In this document: positions 45,166 through 54,680 of the stretch, piece by piece
Layout of the letters: each line of letters starts with the position of its first letter
How positions within the stretch are numbered: the stretch's first letter is position 1
Assembly: GCA_965216515.1 (NCBI GenBank)
Contig: OZ244173.1
Coordinates: 2,232,001-2,296,000, forward strand
Direction of reading: 5' to 3'
Source: CAXMRP01 sp965216515
GTDB lineage: Bacteria; Pseudomonadota; Alphaproteobacteria; Rhizobiales; Afifellaceae
DNA: 64,000 nt
Notes under the pieces: generated by a model
Seen by the model: the letters and a program-made list of their open reading frames with translations, nothing else
The model's database searches: none
Told to the model about the DNA's origin: nothing
Translations under genes and position numbers: made by a program

Positions 45166-46188
45166 ATGAAGATATCCAATCGTTTCCTTGCCTGCACCGC
45201 GGCCCTGGCCGTGCTTACCGGCACCTCGTTCGCCGCTGATTACAAGCTCAGAATCCAGACCCACTTCAACGCCGAGTCGACACCGGGCCAGCTCATCGGC
45301 CGGTTCATCGATGAAGTGCAGACAATGTCGGATGGCGCCCTGGAGATTCAGATCCACTATTCTTCCGAAGTGGTCGCCCAGACGGAAGTGATGGGTGCGG
45401 CATCCCAGGGCATTCTGGATTGCGATATGGGCGGAATCACCGGCAACGTCGGCAAGGACGCCGGCTGGCAGCTGGCTGGCGACATCATGGGCGGCTACGA
45501 CACCCCCTATCAGTATCTGGCCTGGCTCGAGCATGGCGGCGGCCGCGAAGTTGTCCAATCGCAACTCTACGACGCCCAGGGCATGCATCTGGTCGGCTTT
45601 TGGCTGCAGGGTCATGAATCGCTGAGTTCAACGGCACCGCTGGCCGGCTTCGCGGACCTGAAGGACTGGAAGTTCCGATCGCCTCCGGGTCTGGAGACGG
45701 AAATCTTCTCCTCGTTCGGAGCCAAACCGGTCGTCATGGATTTCGGCGAAGTTCCCAATGCGCTGCGCACCGGTATTGTCGATGGTGCCGATGCGTCGAC
45801 GTTGAATACAAACCACTACTCGCTGGGTCTGTTCGACATCGCCAAGCATGCGACATATCCGGGCTTCCACTCCATGCCGTCGGAGCAGTTGTCCTGCAAC
45901 AAGAAGGCGTGGGACAAGCTGCCCGCCAGCATTCAGAAGATGATCGAAGTGTCGCTGAAGGGCATTGCGCTCGACCTCGCCCTGCTGACCGAAATCCGGG
46001 ACAACGAAGCAGCCGTCGAGTTGACCGAAATGGGCATCACGCTGCACGACTGGTCGACCGGGGATCGCAAGAAGTTCCGTGAGTTCGCGCAGGGTCGCTG
46101 GGAATCCTGGGGCGAAAAGACACCGGCGGCAAAGGCGGTTCTGGATAGCCACGTCGCCTTCATGAAAAAGATTGGCCTTATCAACTGA
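45166..46188 (+). CDS. TRAP transporter solute-binding protein (DctP-type)
   Basis: A 340-aa periplasmic binding protein. The signal peptide covers about 1-23 (FLACTAALAVLTGTSFA, cleaved before DYKL). The DctP fold includes the FRSPPGLETEIFSSFGAKPVVMDFGEVPNALRTGIVDGAD region, where the conserved arginine (KFR) and the FGEV/ALRTG motif bind the substrate carboxylate. The ligand is probably a sugar acid or other organic acid given the downstream dehydrogenase and isomerase. It is the first gene of the operon. Confidence 0.93.
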   Translation: MKISNRFLACTAALAVLTGTSFAADYKLRIQTHFNAESTPGQLIGRFIDEVQTMSDGALEIQIHYSSEVVAQTEVMGAASQGILDCDMGGITGNVGKDAGWQLAGDIMGGYDTPYQYLAWLEHGGGREVVQSQLYDAQGMHLVGFWLQGHESLSSTAPLAGFADLKDWKFRSPPGLETEIFSSFGAKPVVMDFGEVPNALRTGIVDGADASTLNTNHYSLGLFDIAKHATYPGFHSMPSEQLSCNKKAWDKLPASIQKMIEVSLKGIALDLALLTEIRDNEAAVELTEMGITLHDWSTGDRKKFREFAQGRWESWGEKTPAAKAVLDSHVAFMKKIGLIN

Positions 46189-46191
46189 CCG

Positions 46192-46235
46192 ATCGGACCG
46201 GGCCGGACCGGCGCCAGACGCCGGCCCGGCCCGAT
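46192..46235 (+). terminator. GC-rich hairpin between TRAP binding protein and permeases
   Basis: The perfect arms CGGGCCGG (46199-46206) and CCGGCCCG (46221-46228) are flanked by ATCGG/CCGAT. It lies directly after the binding-protein stop and before dctQ, with only a short ATTTG tail. It is likely an mRNA-stabilising or partial-termination element that keeps binding protein in excess over the permeases. Confidence 0.6.
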
Positions 46236-46278
46236 TTGCCTTTGTCAGCCAGCCAGGATCGGTTTCGGACACGCAGCC

Positions 46279-46890
46279 ATGGACGAAAGAACCCGTCGTT
46301 TGATCGAGGACAGGGGCGTGCTTCGCGGCCTGGCGGCCTATGTCACCGCCCCGCCCGACAACGACCGAACCACCTTTCTTGACCGGTTTGTCTCGATCGT
46401 CTCCCGGATCTCGATGTTTCTCATTCTGGCCGGCGTGCTCTTCACGTTCTACGAGGTCGTGATGCGGTACGTTTTCGGGAGCCCGACGCTCTGGGTGAAC
46501 GAAGCGGTGCTGTGGCTGGGCGCCATGATTTACATGGTCGCCGGCGCATATACGATGCAACGGCGCGCCCATATCCGGATCACGGCAATCTACGACATCG
46601 TTCCGGGTCCGGTTCGTCTCGTCTTCGATTACATCGCCTTGTTCGTGATCGTCATCTACGCGGTTTTCATGCTCGTCGGCGGCATCGATGTGGCCTGGGA
46701 GGCATTGATTACCTGGGAGCGGTTCGGAACGGTGTTCGACCCGCCCATACCGGCGACGATAAAGCCGCTGGTGTTGATCGTCACCAGCCTCGTCGCGGCC
46801 CTCTCGCTGAGCAATCTGCTGGTCGACTGGTACGGCTTCGGCCGCCAGAACCGCGATGAGGCGCCGTCCTCCGAGGATTCGCAGTCGTGA
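46279..46890 (+). CDS. TRAP transporter small permease (DctQ-type)
   Basis: A 203-aa protein with four predicted membrane helices (about 38-60, 72-92, 115-140, 155-178) and the typical second-helix WVNEAVLWLGAMIYMVAGAY. It has a soluble N-terminal extension of about 35 residues that is a little longer than usual. It works with the large permease encoded next; the stop overlaps the next GTG start by four bases. Confidence 0.88.
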   Translation: MDERTRRLIEDRGVLRGLAAYVTAPPDNDRTTFLDRFVSIVSRISMFLILAGVLFTFYEVVMRYVFGSPTLWVNEAVLWLGAMIYMVAGAYTMQRRAHIRITAIYDIVPGPVRLVFDYIALFVIVIYAVFMLVGGIDVAWEALITWERFGTVFDPPIPATIKPLVLIVTSLVAALSLSNLLVDWYGFGRQNRDEAPSSEDSQS

Positions 46891-48458
46891 GCGCCCGCTT
46901 CGTCATGCCGGTGGTTCTGTTTGCGGTATTTGTGCTGCTTGGCCTTGCCGGCCCCCTTCTCTTTCCGGAGTTGCGGGCCGATATGGGCGTCGGCACGTTG
47001 TCGCTGTTGCTGCTGATCGGCATCTTCGCCCTGCTGATCGCCGGCGTTCCGCTCGGATTTGCCACGGGATTCCTTGGCGCCGTCGTGATCTGGCTCAATT
47101 TCGGCGAGCCGGGGCTCGGGCTGGTCATGCAGCGGGTCTACGACCTTGTCATCACCCACGCGATCATCGCGGTGCCGTTCTTCATCGTCATGGCCTCACT
47201 GCTGGAGCGATCCGGAATTGCCAAGGACATGTATGACTCGCTCAACATCGCCATGGGCCGGATGCGCGGCGGCGTGGCGATTGTGACCACGATCATGGCT
47301 GTCATCATGGCGGCGATGTCGGGAATAATCGGCGGCGAGATCGTATTGCTCGGTCTGGTGGCCCTGCCCCAGATGCTGCGGCTCGGCTACGACAAATACC
47401 TGGCCATCGGCACGATCTGCGCCGGCGGTTCGCTTGGGACGATGATCCCGCCCTCGGTGGTTCTGATTATCTACGGACTGGTCACCGAGACGTCGATAAC
47501 CAAGCTTTTCACCGCATCGTTCATTCCCGGATTGATGCTCGCCGCCTCCTACATTCTCTACATCATCGTACGGACGCGATTGAACCCGGCCCTGGCGCCG
47601 CTGCCCGCCGAATCCGGCGAAGTCGAAGACACCCCCGAAACGAACACGGTGATGGAACTGGGTCTCAACCTGTTTCCGTTCGTCATCGGCCTGGTTGTCG
47701 CCATTGTTGCGCGCGGCATGGGCGCGGAGGGGACCAACCAGATCGCGGCGTTCATATTCAGCAGCGCCGCCGTCGCCCTGCTGCTGGTCGTCTGGCTGCG
47801 CGGAAAGGACCAGTACCCCATCGCCAAGGGGCTGCTGCCGCCGCTTGTCGTTGTCGACCTGGTGCTCGGCTCCATCTATGGCGGCGTGACCGGGATCACC
47901 GAGGCCGCCGCCATGGGCGTCGTGGCGACCGTGATCCTGATCTATGTGCGCCGTGAGCTGAACACGCCCATGGTGCTTCAGGGCCTGGAACAGACGTTCC
48001 GTTCCGTCGGCACGATTCTCTGGGTGACATTCGGCGCGACGGTTCTGGCGGGCGCCTTCAGCCTGTCCGGCGGCAACCGCTTTGTCGCCAACGCGATTCT
48101 GGGCCTCGATGTTGCACCGATCGTCGTCATCCTCGTGATGATGGTCATCTTTTTTATTCTCGGCATGTTCATGGACTGGATCGGCATCGTGTTGCTGACC
48201 ATGCCGGTGTTCATGCCCATCGTGAAGCAGCTCGGCTACGATCCGATCTGGTTTGGCATCCTGTTCAGCGTCAACATGCAGATCGCGTTTCTGACACCCC
48301 CTTTCGGATCGGCCGCCTTTTATCTGAAAAGTGTCGTGCCACCGGAGATCGATCTCGTCACAATCTACCGGTCGTTTGGCCCGTTCATCTGCCTGCAGGC
48401 CGTGATTCTGGCGATCCTGGTGATATTCCCGCAAATCTCGCTCTTCCTGGTGCGCTAG
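46887..48458 (+). CDS. TRAP transporter large permease (DctM-type)
   Basis: A 523-aa, about 12-14 helix permease driving Na+-coupled uptake. IFALLIAGVPLGFATGF near the start, GGSLGTMIPPSVVLIIYG, GGVTGITEAAAMG, and MDWIGIVLLTMPVFMPIVKQLG near the end are hallmark DctM segments. A central 45-residue polar loop lies around 245-265. It starts with GTG at 46887 overlapping dctQ, and is followed after 26 bases by the dehydrogenase gene. Confidence 0.93.
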   Translation: MSARFVMPVVLFAVFVLLGLAGPLLFPELRADMGVGTLSLLLLIGIFALLIAGVPLGFATGFLGAVVIWLNFGEPGLGLVMQRVYDLVITHAIIAVPFFIVMASLLERSGIAKDMYDSLNIAMGRMRGGVAIVTTIMAVIMAAMSGIIGGEIVLLGLVALPQMLRLGYDKYLAIGTICAGGSLGTMIPPSVVLIIYGLVTETSITKLFTASFIPGLMLAASYILYIIVRTRLNPALAPLPAESGEVEDTPETNTVMELGLNLFPFVIGLVVAIVARGMGAEGTNQIAAFIFSSAAVALLLVVWLRGKDQYPIAKGLLPPLVVVDLVLGSIYGGVTGITEAAAMGVVATVILIYVRRELNTPMVLQGLEQTFRSVGTILWVTFGATVLAGAFSLSGGNRFVANAILGLDVAPIVVILVMMVIFFILGMFMDWIGIVLLTMPVFMPIVKQLGYDPIWFGILFSVNMQIAFLTPPFGSAAFYLKSVVPPEIDLVTIYRSFGPFICLQAVILAILVIFPQISLFLVR

Positions 48459-48484
48459 GGCGATTGGCTTCAAAGGACCTTGAA

Positions 48485-49375
48485 ATGCAACGCGTTGGAG
48501 TTGTCGGGCTGGGCGATATGGGCTCCGGCCTCGCAAGCAATCTGATCAAGAACGGGTTCCAGGCCACAGGATTTGACCTGAGCGCGGAACGGATGTCCGC
48601 ATTCGCTGCCATGGGCGGCAATTGCGGCGGCGATGTCGCCGCGGTCGGGCGGGCCTCCGACACGGTATTTGTGATGGTGATGAACGGCGATCAGGCCAAA
48701 TCGGTGATCCTCGGGACAGACGGATTGGTGTCCGCCATGGACGCCGGAGGCACGGTGATCCTGACGGCCACCATCAGGCCGGCCGAAGCCCGCGAAATCG
48801 GGGCCCGGATGGCGGGAACCGGCATCGATCTGGTGGACAGCCCGGTATCGGGCGGGTTCCCCGGGGCGCAGGGCGGCACGCTGACGATGATGGCCGCCGG
48901 CACCGATGACGTGCTCGACAGGGTTGCGCCGGCGATGGAAGCCGTTTCCGCGACGATCCATCGTGTCGGCAAGCAGCCCGGCGAGGGGCAGACCGTCAAG
49001 GCCTGCCTGCAGTCGCTGATCGGCTCGATATTCTCCGGCTGTTTTGAGGCCGCCGCGCTTGCCGCCAAGGCGGGCGTGCCGGGCGACGTGATCTACAAGG
49101 TGTTCTCGACATCCGGCGCCGGGTGCGGGGTATCCAACACCGCACTTGAGAACATTATCAACCGCCGGTTTGAAGGCACCGGCAGTCACATCAACACGAT
49201 GCACAAGGATCTGACCATTTCGCTCAGCCTCGCCGAGGATCTCGGGGTGCCGATGCACATGGCGTCGACCGCCATGCAGTTGTTCCACGCCGGACGCGCC
49301 AAATACCCCGACGGCGACAATTGGGCCGTGGCCCGGGTCATAGAGGACATCATAGGCGCGGAACTCCACCGTTAA
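48485..49375 (+). CDS. 3-hydroxyisobutyrate-dehydrogenase-family (threonate dehydrogenase-like) oxidoreductase
   Basis: A 296-aa beta-hydroxyacid dehydrogenase. Rossmann motif GLGDMGSGLASNL at about 7-19; the substrate loop DSPVSGGFPGAQGG; and the catalytic lysine in GEGQTVKACLQ. Glutamine at the position that is asparagine in 3-HIBADH is seen in the four-carbon-acid (LtnD-like) subgroup, which favours a sugar-acid substrate. The start ATG 48485 follows AAGGA at a good distance; a TTG at 48464 is the alternative. It is downstream of the TRAP permease and ahead of the isomerase. Confidence 0.86.
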   Translation: MQRVGVVGLGDMGSGLASNLIKNGFQATGFDLSAERMSAFAAMGGNCGGDVAAVGRASDTVFVMVMNGDQAKSVILGTDGLVSAMDAGGTVILTATIRPAEAREIGARMAGTGIDLVDSPVSGGFPGAQGGTLTMMAAGTDDVLDRVAPAMEAVSATIHRVGKQPGEGQTVKACLQSLIGSIFSGCFEAAALAAKAGVPGDVIYKVFSTSGAGCGVSNTALENIINRRFEGTGSHINTMHKDLTISLSLAEDLGVPMHMASTAMQLFHAGRAKYPDGDNWAVARVIEDIIGAELHR

Positions 49376-49392
49376 CTCTCGGAGATTTGGAC

Positions 49393-50256
49393 GTGAAACT
49401 TGGCGTAATCTGCGACGGCATAAGCCGTGATCTGACCCACGCCGTCGATGTGATGGACGAATTCGCGCTGGAATATGCCGAATTGCAGTTTGTCGGCGAC
49501 AAGGAGGTCGGTGACCACACGGAGAGCGAAATATCGGACATCGGGTCGCTGCTGGCGGATCGTGGGAAATCGGTCTCCTGCCTGTCCCGTCATGTATTCG
49601 CCGGCATGACCGCGGCCAACCGGCCCGGCGATGCGCTTCACGGCAAGCACATGGACGCCCTCAAGCGGGTCATCGATATGGCCCATGCCGTAAGATCCCC
49701 GCTTGTTCGCATCATGACGCCGAGGAAGGAGCAGATCCTGTGGGGCCGCAATGGCGCGGAAAAGTGGAACGTGGCCAAGGGCGCATGGGATGCCGTGCCG
49801 CCGCTGATCGCGCCGGCGGTGGAGCTGGCGAAAGCGGAGGGCATCACGCTTGTGGTGGAGACCGGCAACGGCACGATGGTCAATTCCAACTACACCGCGC
49901 GCAAGCTCGTCGATGACCTGAATGCAATGGACACGCTGAAGGTGCTATGGGACCCGGCCAACAACTGCTGGTGCCACGAACGCGCCTGGCCGGACGGTTA
50001 CGATGAATTGCGGGGCGGCTATCTCGGGCACCTCCACATCAAGGACATCCAGGTCGACACGCCGCGGGCCACCCTGGAAGTGCGCAAGATGGGTGAAGGT
50101 CAGCTCGCCGACCAGTTTCAGCCGATCGCCGAGGCGCTTCGCGCGGATCGCTATGACGGCGTGATCTCGTTTGAAAGCGTCTATCATCCCGGCAATGGCG
50201 ACTACGAAGAAGGATTTCGCCACGGCATCGGGCATTTCAAAACACTGTTTGGCTAG
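49393..50256 (+). CDS. Sugar phosphate isomerase/epimerase-like TIM-barrel protein
   Basis: A 287-aa AP-endonuclease-2/xylose-isomerase-like TIM barrel. Likely metal ligands are the glutamate in VVETGNG, the aspartate in LWDPANN, the histidine in HLHIKD and the glutamate in SFESVYHP, which is the standard E-D-H-E set. The start is GTG at 49393 with GGAG 8 bases before it; longer frames start inside the previous gene. It probably interconverts keto- and aldo-forms of the acid imported by the TRAP system. Confidence 0.83.
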   Translation: MKLGVICDGISRDLTHAVDVMDEFALEYAELQFVGDKEVGDHTESEISDIGSLLADRGKSVSCLSRHVFAGMTAANRPGDALHGKHMDALKRVIDMAHAVRSPLVRIMTPRKEQILWGRNGAEKWNVAKGAWDAVPPLIAPAVELAKAEGITLVVETGNGTMVNSNYTARKLVDDLNAMDTLKVLWDPANNCWCHERAWPDGYDELRGGYLGHLHIKDIQVDTPRATLEVRKMGEGQLADQFQPIAEALRADRYDGVISFESVYHPGNGDYEEGFRHGIGHFKTLFG

Positions 50257-50294
50257 TTCGCCGATCGGTCCGCACGAGGAAAGGCGCGTTTGCT

Positions 50295-50705
50295 GTGTAC
50301 AGGAATATTCTGGTCCCGGCGGTTTTCGATCACGAGGAACGCGGGACGGCTGCGCTCCGCGTCGCCCGCCAGCTCAAGGCGTCCGGCGGCCGGATTGCGC
50401 TGCTGCACGTGCAGGACGAGCTGCCGGACTTCGTGGAGGAACACATCCCTGCCGGCTTGGCCAGGGCGCGGGGTGAAGAGATGCGGTCGCGGCTGCAGGC
50501 CATGGCCGACACAATTTCCGATCCCGTCGAAACGGAAATCGTCACCGGTCCTTCCGGCCGCACGATTCTGGAGTTCGCGGCGACCCGTGACATCGACTGC
50601 ATCGTCATCGCCTCCCACAAGCCGGGCTTGGAAGACTATTTCCTGGGCTCCACCGCCGCGCGCGTGGTGCGCCACGCAACCTGCGCCGTGCACGTTATCC
50701 GCTAG
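50295..50705 (+). CDS. Universal stress protein (UspA family)
   Basis: A 136-aa single Usp domain. YRNILVPAVFD begins the fold; the ATP-binding G-x2-G-x9-G-[ST] region appears as ASHKPGLEDYFLGSTAARVVRHATCAVHVI. In that motif the first glycine spacing is modified. It is probably cotranscribed with the TRAP operon, 38 bases downstream; Usp genes are often attached to TRAP systems. GTG start. Confidence 0.87.
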   Translation: MYRNILVPAVFDHEERGTAALRVARQLKASGGRIALLHVQDELPDFVEEHIPAGLARARGEEMRSRLQAMADTISDPVETEIVTGPSGRTILEFAATRDIDCIVIASHKPGLEDYFLGSTAARVVRHATCAVHVIR

Positions 50706-50716
50706 CCGGAAACCGG

Positions 50717-51721
50717 TCACCGCCACACCGGTTCGATCTTCACCATGGCATTGCGGGACAACGATCCGACCGCCGCTTCGGCGACCGCCTGGGCGCGCAA
50801 GCCGTCGCGCAGTCCGGAATGAACATCGGATTCACCGCCGATCGCCGCCGCGAAGGCATCCAGTTCCGCCGGATAGGTCTGCGCAAATTGCTCCCGCCAG
50901 CTTGTGTTGAGCGCCGGCCCCGAAGCCTGTCCGTCGACAAATCCCCTGGCGCCGGCAGCCGGTTGCCGCTCCGCGACAAGCAGTCCGCGGCTGCCGAACA
51001 CCTCGATCAGTTCGTCGCAGCCATAAGCCGTTCGCCGGCCGAAGTCGAAGCCGACCAGCGCATCGTTGGCCAGTCGCAGTGTGAGGATGGCCGTATCGAC
51101 ATCACCATGGTCGCCATATGCCGGATCGATCAGACAGCTGCCCGCCGCGGAAACCGCGACCGGATCGGAATCGGCCACCCAGCACGCCAGATCATAAAAA
51201 TGGACCCCTTTTTCGCGGATCATTCCGCCGGACTGCACCACGCTTTCCGGCGGCGGCGGATTGTCGGAACGCGACACCAGGCGCATCATTTCCACATCGC
51301 CGATCGCCCCCGCGGCAACGCGTTTGTGAAGATCGGAATATCCCGGATCGAGACGACGGTTGAATCCCATGGCGGCAACGATGCCGGCCTCTTCCACCGC
51401 ATCGACGCAGGCCATGGCGTCATCGAGCGATGCAGCAATCGGCTTTTCACACAGGAGCGCCCGCCGGTGACGGGCAGCCAGCAGGACATGATCCCGGTGC
51501 GCCGTTGTCGACGATCCGATAATGACCGCGTCCACCGACGGATCGGCGACCGCGGCCTCCGCGTCATCGCCCGGTTCGCCGCCATATCTGCGGCACAGGG
51601 CCGCCGCGCGGTTCCCGTCGACGTCAATAATATGGCGAAGCCGGAATCGCGGGTGATCGCGAAGATTGCGGGCATGGATCGAACCGATCGATCCGGCCCC
51701 CAGCAATGCGGCACCGATCAT
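50717..51721 (-). CDS. Gfo/Idh/MocA-family oxidoreductase
   Basis: A 334-aa NAD(P)-dependent sugar/polyol dehydrogenase of the IolG type. Rossmann GAGSIGSIHARNL at the N-terminus; CEKPIAASLDDA contains the conserved EKP lysine; GGMIREKGVHFYDLACW carries the catalytic histidine/aspartate segment. It is convergent with the Usp gene. It probably oxidises an inositol-like or other cyclic sugar. It begins a run of minus-strand catabolic genes but is separated from the SMP-30 genes by about 150 bases. Confidence 0.88.
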   Translation of the reverse strand: MIGAALLGAGSIGSIHARNLRDHPRFRLRHIIDVDGNRAAALCRRYGGEPGDDAEAAVADPSVDAVIIGSSTTAHRDHVLLAARHRRALLCEKPIAASLDDAMACVDAVEEAGIVAAMGFNRRLDPGYSDLHKRVAAGAIGDVEMMRLVSRSDNPPPPESVVQSGGMIREKGVHFYDLACWVADSDPVAVSAAGSCLIDPAYGDHGDVDTAILTLRLANDALVGFDFGRRTAYGCDELIEVFGSRGLLVAERQPAAGARGFVDGQASGPALNTSWREQFAQTYPAELDAFAAAIGGESDVHSGLRDGLRAQAVAEAAVGSLSRNAMVKIEPVWR

Positions 51722-51870
51722 GGCTTCCTCCCCCGGGGTTCGAGGCGATCATATCAGAAGTCGCCGGTCGTTGGTCGCGCCGCATGCCGCCGAAATCCCT
51801 GCCGGCCGCAAGTCGGGCGGGACGGCCGCCGGACCCCGGCGAGACCGGGCCGAGCCTGCAGGGGGTCAGC

Positions 51871-52749
51871 CTATCCGGCGAAACGGGATTCGGGCACACC
51901 CGTGATGCCGAGATCATGGATTGCGAACAGGCTGCCCCGCATGACGCCGTCGCCGGGGAAACGGGGCAATGGCGGTTTCGCCATGGACGTCACGAACAGG
52001 ATGTCCAGGTCGGGTCCGCCGAACATGACGCTGGTCACTTTCTTGACCGGCATTTCGATTTCCCGTTCGACTTGCCCGTCGGGCGTATAGCGGACGAGAC
52101 GGCCGTCATAGACCAGTGCGTTCCACACACAACCTTCCGCATCGACGGTGGACCCGTCCGCCGCGCCGCCTCTTGAGCCATCGACCTTGGTGAACGTGCG
52201 CCGGTTTGAAACGTCTCCGGTTTCCTGGTCATAGTCATAGGCCCAGATTTCGCCGGTCCAGGTATCGGTAAAATAGAAGATGTTTCCGTCCGGGCTCCAG
52301 CACGGCCCGTTTGATACGATAATGCCCGTGTCGAGAACATGCACCGATAGGTCGGGATCCAGCCGGTAGAGGGCGCCGTTGGGACCCTCTTCCATCGTGT
52401 CCATCGACCCGGCGACAAAACGCCCCCGCTTGTCGACCTTGCCGTCGTTCAGGCGATTGGCGGGTTTGTCGGGCTCCGGATCATGGATCAGGTCCACTTC
52501 CCCGGTATCGAAATCCAGAAGATGAAATCCGTTCTCCAGGGACACTACGGCGCCGCCATTCCGGCGCAGCGCCATGGAACCGATTTTTCCCGGCACATCC
52601 CAGGCACGGATCTCGCGACCGTCGGGTGTGCACCGAAAGACCCGTCCATCGAAGCTGTCGATCCAGTACAGCCGCTGCTCTTCCACGTCCCACAGCGGGC
52701 CTTCCCCAAGTGTCGTTTTGACATCAACCAGAACGTCTATCCGCATCAT
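51871..52749 (-). CDS. SMP-30/gluconolactonase-family lactonase (1)
   Basis: A 292-aa six-bladed beta-propeller. GEGPLWDVEEQRLYWIDSF near the N-terminus carries the first metal-ligand glutamate; NDGKVDKRGRFVAGSMD and SNGPCWSPDGNIFYFTDT provide the Asn/Asp ligands. It should hydrolyse an aldonolactone to the sugar acid. It is a close paralogue of the gene at 52766, 16 bases upstream. Confidence 0.9.
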   Translation of the reverse strand: MMRIDVLVDVKTTLGEGPLWDVEEQRLYWIDSFDGRVFRCTPDGREIRAWDVPGKIGSMALRRNGGAVVSLENGFHLLDFDTGEVDLIHDPEPDKPANRLNDGKVDKRGRFVAGSMDTMEEGPNGALYRLDPDLSVHVLDTGIIVSNGPCWSPDGNIFYFTDTWTGEIWAYDYDQETGDVSNRRTFTKVDGSRGGAADGSTVDAEGCVWNALVYDGRLVRYTPDGQVEREIEMPVKKVTSVMFGGPDLDILFVTSMAKPPLPRFPGDGVMRGSLFAIHDLGITGVPESRFAG

Positions 52750-52765
52750 CCTCTCCCGATTTGAT

Positions 52766-53638
52766 TTAGCCCGCGAACCGCGGCTCAGGCAGTCCCCTCA
52801 CGCCGAGCCCATGGACCGCGAACAGGCAGCCGGCCTCGCGCTCCCGGTGATATTCGTTTCCCATGGGTCGAGCCATCGATGTGACATAGGCGATATCCAG
52901 GTCGGCGCCGCCGAATGTCACGCTCGTTGTCGATTGGACGGGCAACCCGACGATGCGGTCGATGACACCATTGGGATCGAACCGGATCAGGCGCCCCGAA
53001 TAAACCTCGACGCTCCACAGGTAGCCTTCCTCATCGACCGTCGCGCCGTCGGGATAGCCGCGAAGCTTGTCAAAGGTCGTGAAGGCACGGCGGGATCGGA
53101 CCGCGCCGCTGGTGGTGTCGTAGTCATAGGCATAGATGACCTTACGCGTGGTGTCCGCGAAATACAGCACCCGCCCGTCCGGGCTCCAGCACGGGCCGTT
53201 GGAACAGATTATGCCGGTATCCAGCGTATGGACCGAATGGTCCGGATCGAGCCGGAACAACTTCCCGAGCCCCTCCTTCTCCTCAAAATCCATGGAACCG
53301 GCGACAAAACGGCCCTGACGATCCACCTTCCCGTCATTCAGGCGGGGACGCAATTCGCCGGGCTGGGTTTCAAGGATCAGCGAGGATTCACCGCTGTCGA
53401 AATCGAAAAGGTGAAAACCGTTCCGCAGTGAAATGACTGCGCCGCCCGTTTTGCGGAGCGCGATGGAACCGATCGGTTGCGGAACGTCCCAGTGCTCCAC
53501 AGACCGCCCTTCGGCGTCGCAACGTCGAATGGCGGGACCATAGGAGTCGATCCAGTAAAGACGCTGTTCGTCGACATCCCAGAGCGGACCCTCGCCCAGA
53601 CTGTCCTTTCGGTCTGTCAGTACCTCGATCCGCAGCAT
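52766..53638 (-). CDS. SMP-30/gluconolactonase-family lactonase (2)
   Basis: A 290-aa paralogue of the preceding SMP-30 protein. GEGPLWDVDEQRLYWIDSY, NDGKVDRQGRFVAGSMDF and SNGPCWSPDGRVLYFADT are the metal-site blades, and both proteins end with the same PE(S/P)RFAG tail. The tandem arrangement indicates gene duplication, perhaps with divergence in lactone ring size or stereochemistry. The start MLRIEVLTD was preferred over an M six residues earlier. Confidence 0.9.
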   Translation of the reverse strand: MLRIEVLTDRKDSLGEGPLWDVDEQRLYWIDSYGPAIRRCDAEGRSVEHWDVPQPIGSIALRKTGGAVISLRNGFHLFDFDSGESSLILETQPGELRPRLNDGKVDRQGRFVAGSMDFEEKEGLGKLFRLDPDHSVHTLDTGIICSNGPCWSPDGRVLYFADTTRKVIYAYDYDTTSGAVRSRRAFTTFDKLRGYPDGATVDEEGYLWSVEVYSGRLIRFDPNGVIDRIVGLPVQSTTSVTFGGADLDIAYVTSMARPMGNEYHREREAGCLFAVHGLGVRGLPEPRFAG

Positions 53639-53734
53639 GCGCGCTCCCTCCTGCAAGCCCGGTCCGATCCGCCGATCCCGGAGCGGCCAAACAACCGGCT
53701 GTTTGATGCGTCGGCCTGCAAGTCCCGATTCCGC

Positions 53735-54667
53735 CTAAAATCCGACCTGATCGCCACCCTTGAGCGACAGGATCTCGCGGGCGTCATCCGGTGACGCCAC
53801 TTTCATGCCGAGGCCCTCGATGATCTTTCTGGCGAGCACCACCTGATCGGTATTGGAGGTCGCCAGCTTGCCTTTGCCGGCCCACAGGCTGTCTTCCAGG
53901 CCGACACGGATATTGCCGCCCATCGCGGCGGCTTGGGCAGCAATCCGCAGTTGCGCGGCGCCGGCGCCCAGGACCGACCAGCGGTAACTGTCGCCCAGCA
54001 GACGGTCGGCGGTTCGCCTCATGTGGGCGACGTCCTCCGGATGGCTTCCGATGCCACCGAGCAAGCCGAACACCGACTGCACGAAAAACGGCGGTTTGAC
54101 GAGACCACGGTCGGCGAAATGGGCCAGATTGTAAAGGTGTGCAATATCGTAGCACTCAAACTCAAAGCGCGTCCCGTTGTCGTAACAGGTCTGGAGGATG
54201 TACTCGATATCCTTGAAGGAGTTGCGGAAGACCAGGTCGCGCGTCGAATCCAGGTGCTGACGTTCCCAGTCGAACTTGAACTCCTTGTATTTGTCGAGCA
54301 GGTGGTAGAGGCCGAAATTGATCGATCCCATATTCAGCGACGCCACCTCCGGCCGAAATTGGGCCGCCGGAAGCACGCGCTCCTCCACCCGCATATAGGG
54401 ACTTCCGCCGGTTGTGATGTTGATGGCCGCATCGGTACCCTGCTTGATGCGCGGCAGAAAGCGGGCAAAGGCCTCCGGCGTCTGATCGGGCTTTCCGGTC
54501 TCCGGATCACGGGCATGCAGATGCAGGATCGCCGCGCCGGCCTCAGCCGCGGCGATCGCCTCTTTGGCGATTTCGTCCGGTGTGATCGGCAGGTGCGGTG
54601 ACATGGTCGGCGTGTGGATCGCGCCGGTAACCGCGCAGGTGATGATGACTTTTCCGCTTGCGCTCAT
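53735..54667 (-). CDS. Beta-keto acid cleavage enzyme (BKACE/Kce, DUF849)
   Basis: A 310-aa BKACE-family enzyme; members use acetyl-CoA to cleave a beta-keto acid into acetoacetyl-CoA (CoA exchange) and a shorter acid. The N-terminal ITCAVTGAIHTP and ILHLHARDP motif with the two zinc-ligand histidines are typical; NITTGG and NMGSINFG follow. The start at MSASGKV was taken after alignment with the family. It is 13 bases downstream of a 3-hydroxyacid dehydrogenase, which would generate its beta-keto substrate. Confidence 0.88.
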   Translation of the reverse strand: MSASGKVIITCAVTGAIHTPTMSPHLPITPDEIAKEAIAAAEAGAAILHLHARDPETGKPDQTPEAFARFLPRIKQGTDAAINITTGGSPYMRVEERVLPAAQFRPEVASLNMGSINFGLYHLLDKYKEFKFDWERQHLDSTRDLVFRNSFKDIEYILQTCYDNGTRFEFECYDIAHLYNLAHFADRGLVKPPFFVQSVFGLLGGIGSHPEDVAHMRRTADRLLGDSYRWSVLGAGAAQLRIAAQAAAMGGNIRVGLEDSLWAGKGKLATSNTDQVVLARKIIEGLGMKVASPDDAREILSLKGGDQVGF

Positions 54668-54680
54668 CGCATTCCCTCCG

